Assembly (NCBI GenBank): GCA_964436335.1
Contig: CAYTCD010000036.1
Location: forward strand, 1 to 18,528
Length of the DNA: 18,528 nt
Direction of reading: 5' to 3'
Source of the DNA: Pullibacteroides sp964436335
Lineage (GTDB): Bacteria; Bacteroidota; Bacteroidia; Bacteroidales; P3
Part shown: piece after piece, positions 14,121 through 18,528 of the stretch
Layout: each line of letters starts with the position of its first letter
Position numbering within the stretch: the first letter of the stretch is position 1
Made by a program: the position numbers and the translations under genes
Notes under the pieces: generated by a model
Told to the model about the DNA's origin: nothing
Databases searched by the model: none
What the model saw: the letters and a program-made list of their open reading frames with translations, nothing else

Positions 14121-16171
14121 CAGCGGATATGTACTTTGTACCAACGGCCCATCATGGGGTAATTTTTCACAACCTCGTAGGTCTTTCCCATAAAGTTCAT
14201 CAGATCCGCCCCCACTTCCATTTCGGTTTTCCACAGATGGAAACGGGTATTCAGGCCAAGGCTCTGGTCCGCGTAGGGGGCAAGGCGGTTAGCTGCGGTA
14301 TTCTCGTTGAGCGCGTAGCGTTCGCCACAGAAGATCACCCTGTAGTTCAACTCCACGTAAGGCATTCCGAGCGAAAAGCTAAACGAACCTGAAAGACGGG
14401 GGGTATAGGCAACCTGATGCCGATAGGTGGAAGACTGCTTATCGGTAATATCCAAGGCATCCTGCAAGGAAAAGGCACCCTGTATATCGGCCCTGAAACC
14501 CGATGCCGGCCATTTCCGACCAAAAGCCGTTCCCACCTGCAAAGAAGCGTCCCATCCCGTCACTTCCACCTTGCCCACATTAAACATGCTCCATATAAAG
14601 AGGTTGGATGTAGGATAGGCCACAATTTTGTCTTCCACCCAATTCCGATAAAAATCCACAGCCGCTTCCAATTTCCAGACCGCTCTGTCAACCGAAACTG
14701 TGATCCCGGCATCTACCTGCCGCACCTTTTCCGGACGCAAGGAAGTGTTGCCCACCCTGCTGTAATAAAGGTCGTTGAACGTGGGCATCCGAAAAATATC
14801 CTTGTAAAAACAGCGCAGGGCAACATAACGTTTGCCTAACGGGAATACGGCAATAGAGGCGAAGGGCGTGAACCGCACCGCATCTTTCGGCCGCTTACCG
14901 GTCCTGACTCTATCGAAAAACGCGGAGAGAAGACCGTTGGCCATCACTTCCACAAAGGGATGAGCATACTTTCCGGCCACATTCAGCCAAAGCGAACTGC
15001 GATTGGGTCTGACAAAATCCGGCAGGTTGGCCTGCAACAAACCGAAAGCGGCATCCAAAGCCCCGCTGAAACTAAGTCCCTTCACCGCCGTTTCGTATAA
15101 GGTGGACGAACTCAGGTAAACTTCCTGCTGCCGGTAACGGTTGTCGGTTTTTTGTTGCGACAAGACATCCGGATCCCGAAACCGGTTGTAACTGAAATTA
15201 TATTTGAGTACATTTTTCTGCACCACGCGCGGGGAAATGTTCCAAGTATGTTTCAGCACGCCGAAAAAATCCTGGTCTTCCAATCGCTGGGTGCTCTTGT
15301 CGTAATAGTAGATGACCGCACCCGGCAAGCCTCGCTCGCTGCCATAGTAAAAGAATTTTCCTTCCAACAGATGCCGCTCCGACAGACGGTAGGCAAGATT
15401 CACTTCGGCATTGCCACTCTGCATATCCGAATTTTTCCGTTTGAGACGCAATACGGTGCCGCCCAAATCAAGTTGAAACGGATAGTTTCCATACATATAA
15501 TCGTAGCATACATGCGCACTGATACCGAATTTCGGATTGATTTTTCTGCGGAAGGCAAAAGAGGGAGTCAATTGTCCGAAAGAACCAAAACCGAAAGCCA
15601 CCGAGAAATGTTTGCCAGAATCTGTTTCCAATGGGCTACGGTTCTCGATGCGGAGAAAGGAAGCGGCCGAAAAATTCCGCGCCGGCTGAAAGATATTGGC
15701 CACCTGTCCGTTGTAGAGAGCCAACGATTCGATCTGCCCGATATTGATTTTACCCAAATCAATCTGTCCGTTTTGGGCATCGGCCAGCAACACCCCGTCG
15801 TAGGCCACCGCTGTATGGGCTGCCCCCAAAGACCGGACCGAAACGGTCTTCATGCCGCCCGCACCTCCATAATCCTTTACGTTAACGCCGGCCAACTGTT
15901 TTATCACCTCTGCTGCCTGCTGCGGGTTGAAACGGTGCAAGGCCGTTCCTTGCAAAGCTTGTACAGAAGTAAGGGTATTCTCCCGTTGCGGAGACTTCCG
16001 CTCTGCCCGTATCTGTACAGGAGAGAGCCGCACGGCTGTATCTACAGCCGGCTGGGCCAAAAGTTCGGCTCCGCACCACCATAGCCACAGCATGGCCACC
16101 ATACCGTAAGAAAAGGTCTTACCGAAAACAAAGCGACCGAAACGATGGATAAGACCTGTGTGTGTGTCCAT
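14111..16171 (-). CDS. TonB-dependent outer-membrane receptor, BtuB/FepA-like
   Basis: A 686-residue receptor. The ATG at 16171 is chosen over the GTG at 16246: the extra 25 residues would precede a normal basic-plus-hydrophobic leader, and a strong -7 element lies between the two. The signal peptide runs to about residue 40 (GAELLAQ). The plug covers about 50-165: LSPVQIRAERKS, EVIKQLAGVNVKDYGGAGGMKTVSVRSLGAAHTAVAYDG, and LYNGQVANIFQPA. The barrel includes FRMPTFNDLYYSRVGNTSLRPEKVRQ, typical of the FepA/BtuB/CirA group, and ends in RCRF. There is no carboxypeptidase-regulatory-like extension and no SusD partner, so a small ligand such as a vitamin, heme or iron complex is likelier than a glycan. 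The ligand is not determined, and no cobalamin riboswitch is visible. Confidence 0.88.
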   Translation of the reverse strand: MDTHTGLIHRFGRFVFGKTFSYGMVAMLWLWWCGAELLAQPAVDTAVRLSPVQIRAERKSPQRENTLTSVQALQGTALHRFNPQQAAEVIKQLAGVNVKDYGGAGGMKTVSVRSLGAAHTAVAYDGVLLADAQNGQIDLGKINIGQIESLALYNGQVANIFQPARNFSAASFLRIENRSPLETDSGKHFSVAFGFGSFGQLTPSFAFRRKINPKFGISAHVCYDYMYGNYPFQLDLGGTVLRLKRKNSDMQSGNAEVNLAYRLSERHLLEGKFFYYGSERGLPGAVIYYYDKSTQRLEDQDFFGVLKHTWNISPRVVQKNVLKYNFSYNRFRDPDVLSQQKTDNRYRQQEVYLSSSTLYETAVKGLSFSGALDAAFGLLQANLPDFVRPNRSSLWLNVAGKYAHPFVEVMANGLLSAFFDRVRTGKRPKDAVRFTPFASIAVFPLGKRYVALRCFYKDIFRMPTFNDLYYSRVGNTSLRPEKVRQVDAGITVSVDRAVWKLEAAVDFYRNWVEDKIVAYPTSNLFIWSMFNVGKVEVTGWDASLQVGTAFGRKWPASGFRADIQGAFSLQDALDITDKQSSTYRHQVAYTPRLSGSFSFSLGMPYVELNYRVIFCGERYALNENTAANRLAPYADQSLGLNTRFHLWKTEMEVGADLMNFMGKTYEVVKNYPMMGRWYKVHIRCRF

Positions 16172-16195
16172 TCGGGATTGCAATCTGCACGTACG

Positions 16196-16203
16196 CAAAA
16201 ATA
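16196..16203 (-). promoter_or_regulatory. Candidate -7 element of the BtuB-like receptor
   Basis: TATTTTTG on the minus strand (16203-16196) fits TAnnTTTG exactly. The -33 element is poor: TTAC lies about 22 bases upstream. Transcription would start near 16189, downstream of the GTG at 16246 and 18 bases before the ATG at 16171, which supports that start. Confidence 0.4.
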
Positions 16204-16255
16204 CGACAATGTTACTATATTGTTGGTAACTCCATAAATACTGCACGCCCCGGTA

Positions 16256-16287
16256 TTTCTAAAATTCAAAAACATTAACGACCTTTG
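16256..16287 (+). promoter_or_regulatory. Candidate promoter of the nuo operon
   Basis: TTTC (16256-16259) lies 20 bases before GACCTTTG (16280-16287), each one base off the Bacteroidota -33 and -7 elements. The start would fall near 16294, about 24 bases ahead of the nuoA ATG at 16318. A T8 tract (16293-16300) sits in the leader. Confidence 0.4.
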
Positions 16288-16317
16288 CCGCGTTTTTTTT
16301 CATTTACTTAAAGCGCT

Positions 16318-16671
16318 ATGTCGAACTTATTGTTGCTTTTGGTCGTATTGCTTACAGCCGTGGCTCTTGTGTGCGCCGGCTGGGGCTTTGGCGTTTGGCT
16401 CAGCCCACGCTCCTACAATCCCTTGAAAGAAGAAACCTACGAATGCGGTGTTCCCACGCGCGGCAGGAGCTGGATGCAGTTCCGGGCTGGTTACTACCTC
16501 TTTGCCCTGCTCTTCCTGATGTTCGATGTGGAAGCCGTCTTTCTCTTTCCCTGGGCGGTGATTGCCAACGAAATGGGCATGGCGGCCCTCTATACCGTTT
16601 TGTTTTTCTTAGTGGTGCTGACCCTCGGGCTGGCCTACGCATGGAAGAAAGGAGCTCTGGAATGGAAATAA
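16318..16671 (+). CDS. nuoA: NADH-quinone oxidoreductase subunit A
   Basis: A 117-residue membrane subunit of respiratory complex I, which couples electron transfer to quinone with ion pumping. Three hydrophobic helices are visible, at about 3-28, 57-82 and 87-108. The conserved loop motif YECG (41-44) and the acidic pair in MFDVEAVFLFPW (Asp70, Glu72) match NuoA, and the length is normal. NuoA sits at the joint between the quinone-reducing arm and the membrane arm. It is the first gene of the nuo operon; its last 10 bases overlap nuoB. Confidence 0.96.
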   Translation: MSNLLLLLVVLLTAVALVCAGWGFGVWLSPRSYNPLKEETYECGVPTRGRSWMQFRAGYYLFALLFLMFDVEAVFLFPWAVIANEMGMAALYTVLFFLVVLTLGLAYAWKKGALEWK

Positions 16672-17294
16672 GGAAACCTAAGATCAAAGGCTTGCCCTAC
16701 GAAGAATTCAACGACAACGAGTACATCGAAACCCTGCGCAAGAACGGCGTGGGCGTGGTGATGGGCAACCTTGACAGCATCATCAACTGGGGACGTTCCA
16801 ACTCACTGTGGCCCTTGACCTTTGCCACCAGCTGCTGCGGCATCGAATTTATGAGCGTTGGCGCGGCACGCTACGACTTTGCCCGGTTCGGGTTTGAAGT
16901 GGCACGCGCCAGTCCGCGTCAGGCCGATATGATTATGGTGGCGGGCACCATCGTGAACAAGATGGCTCCCGTGCTCTACCGCCTCTACGAACAGATGGCG
17001 GATCCCAAATACGTTATCGCGGTGGGCGGCTGCGCCATCAGCGGCGGCCCGTTCTCCAAGTCGTACAACGTATTGCAGGGCGTGGACAAAATCATTCCCG
17101 TAGATGTGTATATCCCCGGCTGTCCTCCCCGTCCGGAAGCCTTGCTGTACGGCATGATGCAGTTACAACGCAAAGTAAAGGTGGAACGTTTCTTCGGCGA
17201 TGTGAACAAGAAAGAGCCTAAGTGTAATAGACTTCCCGAAATCCGCCCCGAAGAAAAACCCGTGTTCGCCTCCAAATACCAAGACAACGAATAA
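16662..17294 (+). CDS. nuoB: NADH-quinone oxidoreductase subunit B
   Basis: A 210-residue subunit holding iron-sulfur cluster N2, which passes electrons to quinone. The four ligands are visible: adjacent Cys58-Cys59 (TSCCGIEF), Cys124 (VGGCAISGG) and Cys154 (PGCPPRPEAL). The ATG at 16662 overlaps the end of nuoA by 10 bases and gives a normal length; the frame is open back to 16371, but that part runs antiphase over nuoA and has no homology to the family. The C-terminal 30 residues (charged, KKEPKCNRLPEIRPEEKP) form a short extension. It is cytoplasmic, attached to the membrane arm via NuoA and NuoH, and translationally coupled to nuoA. Confidence 0.97.
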   Translation: MEIRKPKIKGLPYEEFNDNEYIETLRKNGVGVVMGNLDSIINWGRSNSLWPLTFATSCCGIEFMSVGAARYDFARFGFEVARASPRQADMIMVAGTIVNKMAPVLYRLYEQMADPKYVIAVGGCAISGGPFSKSYNVLQGVDKIIPVDVYIPGCPPRPEALLYGMMQLQRKVKVERFFGDVNKKEPKCNRLPEIRPEEKPVFASKYQDNE

Positions 17295-17307
17295 CGTCCG
17301 CACCGAT

Positions 17308-18528
17308 ATGAGTACGATTAAATCCATCATACAGGAAATCTGCCCGCAAGCCGTTTTTCAGGAAACGGAAAACGCACCTCTGCAAGTGAGCCTGCAAGCG
17401 GCGGATTTAGCTAAACTGCTCAAGCCTTTGCGCGAAGATGCCGCCTTGCAATTCGACTACCTCGAAGACCTCGTGGGCATGGACTTCGGCGAAAAGCTGG
17501 GGGTTATCTACCGCCTCTATTCCACGGTTCACAACCACCGCATCATTATTGAATGCCAGGCCGAAAGCCGCCAGGAGCCCGAACTCCCCACCCTTTCGCA
17601 TATTTGGGCTATCGCCAATTTCTATGAACGCGAGGTGTTCGACTTCTTCGGCATCCACTTTATAGGGCATCCCGATATGCGGCGGCTGTTCCTGCGCAGC
17701 GACCATGTGGGCTATCCCTTGCGCAAGGACTACGACCCGGCCTCCAACCCCTTGAAACTCGATGCCGAATGCCTGCCCGACGACACTTCCGTTTATGTGG
17801 ACCACGACGGAAAGACCCAAATCGAGGGGCATACCCTGTTCGAAAAAGATGAATACGTAGTGAACATCGGGCCCCAGCATCCCGCCACCCACGGGGTTCT
17901 GCATTTCCAGGTGTCTTTGCAGGGCGAAATCGTCAAGAAGGTAGATGTGCACTGCGGCTATATCCACCGGGGCATCGAAAAGATGTGCGAAAGCATGACC
18001 TATCCGCAGACCCTGGCGATGACCGACCGTCTCGACTACCTTTCGGCGCACCAGAACCGCCACGCCCTCTGCGCCTGTATCGAAGAGGCCATGGGGCTGG
18101 AAGTTCCACGCCGCGCCCAATATATCCGCGTGCTGATGGACGAGTTGAGCCGTATCCAGTCGCACCTGCTTTTCTATGCCACTTTCTGCATGGACTTAGG
18201 TGCGCTCACGCCTTTCTTCTACGGATTCCGCGACCGCGAAAAAATCCTGAACATCTTTGAAGACACCACCGGCGGCAGGCTTATTCAGAACTACAACGTA
18301 ATCGGCGGTGTGGCGCGCGACCTGCATCCCGATTTCATCAAAAAGACGAGGGAATTTGTAGAATACCTGCCGGGCGTACTCAAGGAATACCACGATGTGT
18401 TCACGAACAACGTCATCTTCCGGCAGCGTTCCAAGGGCATCGGGCTGCTGAGCAGGGAACAGGCGCTTTCTTTCGGCATCACGGGCCCTACGGCCCGTGC
18501 CAGCAACCTTGCCTGCGACGTGCGCAAA
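17308..18528 (+). CDS. nuoCD: NADH-quinone oxidoreductase subunit CD (fused), 3' end beyond right edge
   Basis: The first 407 codons of a fused NuoC-NuoD subunit; the frame is open to the window edge. The ATG at 17308 is 13 bases after the nuoB stop. Residues 1-150 are NuoC-like, with IWAIANFYEREVFDFFGIHF (99-118) and HPDMRRLFL. After a linker of about 30 residues, NuoD begins at about 183: VNIGPQHPATHGVLHF (185-200), HCGYIHRGIEK (215-225), YLSAHQN and RVLMDELSRIQSHL. The histidines and Tyr/Asp of NuoD line the quinone site next to cluster N2. A C-D fusion is common in Bacteroidota and also occurs in some proteobacteria. Members of this phylum often lack nuoEFG; whether that holds here is outside the window. 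Confidence 0.96.
   Translation, partial: MSTIKSIIQEICPQAVFQETENAPLQVSLQAADLAKLLKPLREDAALQFDYLEDLVGMDFGEKLGVIYRLYSTVHNHRIIIECQAESRQEPELPTLSHIWAIANFYEREVFDFFGIHFIGHPDMRRLFLRSDHVGYPLRKDYDPASNPLKLDAECLPDDTSVYVDHDGKTQIEGHTLFEKDEYVVNIGPQHPATHGVLHFQVSLQGEIVKKVDVHCGYIHRGIEKMCESMTYPQTLAMTDRLDYLSAHQNRHALCACIEEAMGLEVPRRAQYIRVLMDELSRIQSHLLFYATFCMDLGALTPFFYGFRDREKILNIFEDTTGGRLIQNYNVIGGVARDLHPDFIKKTREFVEYLPGVLKEYHDVFTNNVIFRQRSKGIGLLSREQALSFGITGPTARASNLACDVRK

Noticed and set aside
16172..16317. Cobalamin riboswitch before the BtuB-like receptor
   Set aside because: The gap to nuoA is too short and no B12-box-like sequence was seen.
16371..16661. N-terminal extension of nuoB
   Set aside because: It overlaps nuoA out of frame, is Arg/Leu-rich noise, and the ATG at 16662 gives the normal family length.

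Overview
The window comes from a member of the Bacteroidota, most likely Bacteroidales. The signs are a fused nuoCD gene following nuoA and nuoB, two TonB-dependent receptors, a DUF4625 lipoprotein, BACON and carboxypeptidase-regulatory-like lipoproteins, few Shine-Dalgarno sites, and promoter candidates of the Bacteroidota TTTG / TAnnTTTG type. No RNA gene, CRISPR array or transposase was seen. No gene-free stretch exceeds 300 bases; the longest, 10075-10306, holds two divergent promoter candidates.

Region 1 (1-10074, minus strand) is a run of nine tightly packed genes read right to left, probably one operon, with its promoter near 10167-10198. All encode exported proteins. Five contain an LPP20-like module (a Pro-x-Trp start, an Ala-rich helix and a final strand ending in a Gln-Val-like motif). 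Four carry a C-terminal DUF1566 (Lcl_C) domain of C-type-lectin-like type, and one protein fuses both modules. The two largest genes are tandem duplicates encoding surface lipoproteins: a regulatory-like beta domain, a BACON domain, five fibronectin-III-like repeats and a DUF1566 tip. Their stalks are nearly identical and their tips differ. I know no named system with this layout; it looks like a modular surface-adhesin or surface-sensing operon.

Region 2 (10252-10633, plus strand) is a small XRE-type DNA-binding protein transcribed divergently from the operon, a natural candidate for its regulator.

Region 3 (10761-14079, plus strand) holds a nitroreductase with a lipoprotein-type leader, then a ZnuD-like TonB-dependent receptor and a His-rich DUF4625 lipoprotein. 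The last two probably form a metal (zinc?) acquisition pair. A strong GC hairpin lies 8 bases before the receptor start.

Region 4 (14111-16171, minus strand) is a second TonB-dependent receptor, BtuB/FepA-like, with no carboxypeptidase-regulatory-like extension.

Region 5 (16256-18528, plus strand) is the start of a respiratory complex I operon: nuoA, nuoB overlapping it by 10 bases, and nuoCD running off the right edge.

By counting a few 60-base lines, GC is about 40-45% in region 1, mixed (about 47-70%) in the nitroreductase gene and near 58% in nuo. The envelope operon is thus AT-richer than the housekeeping side.
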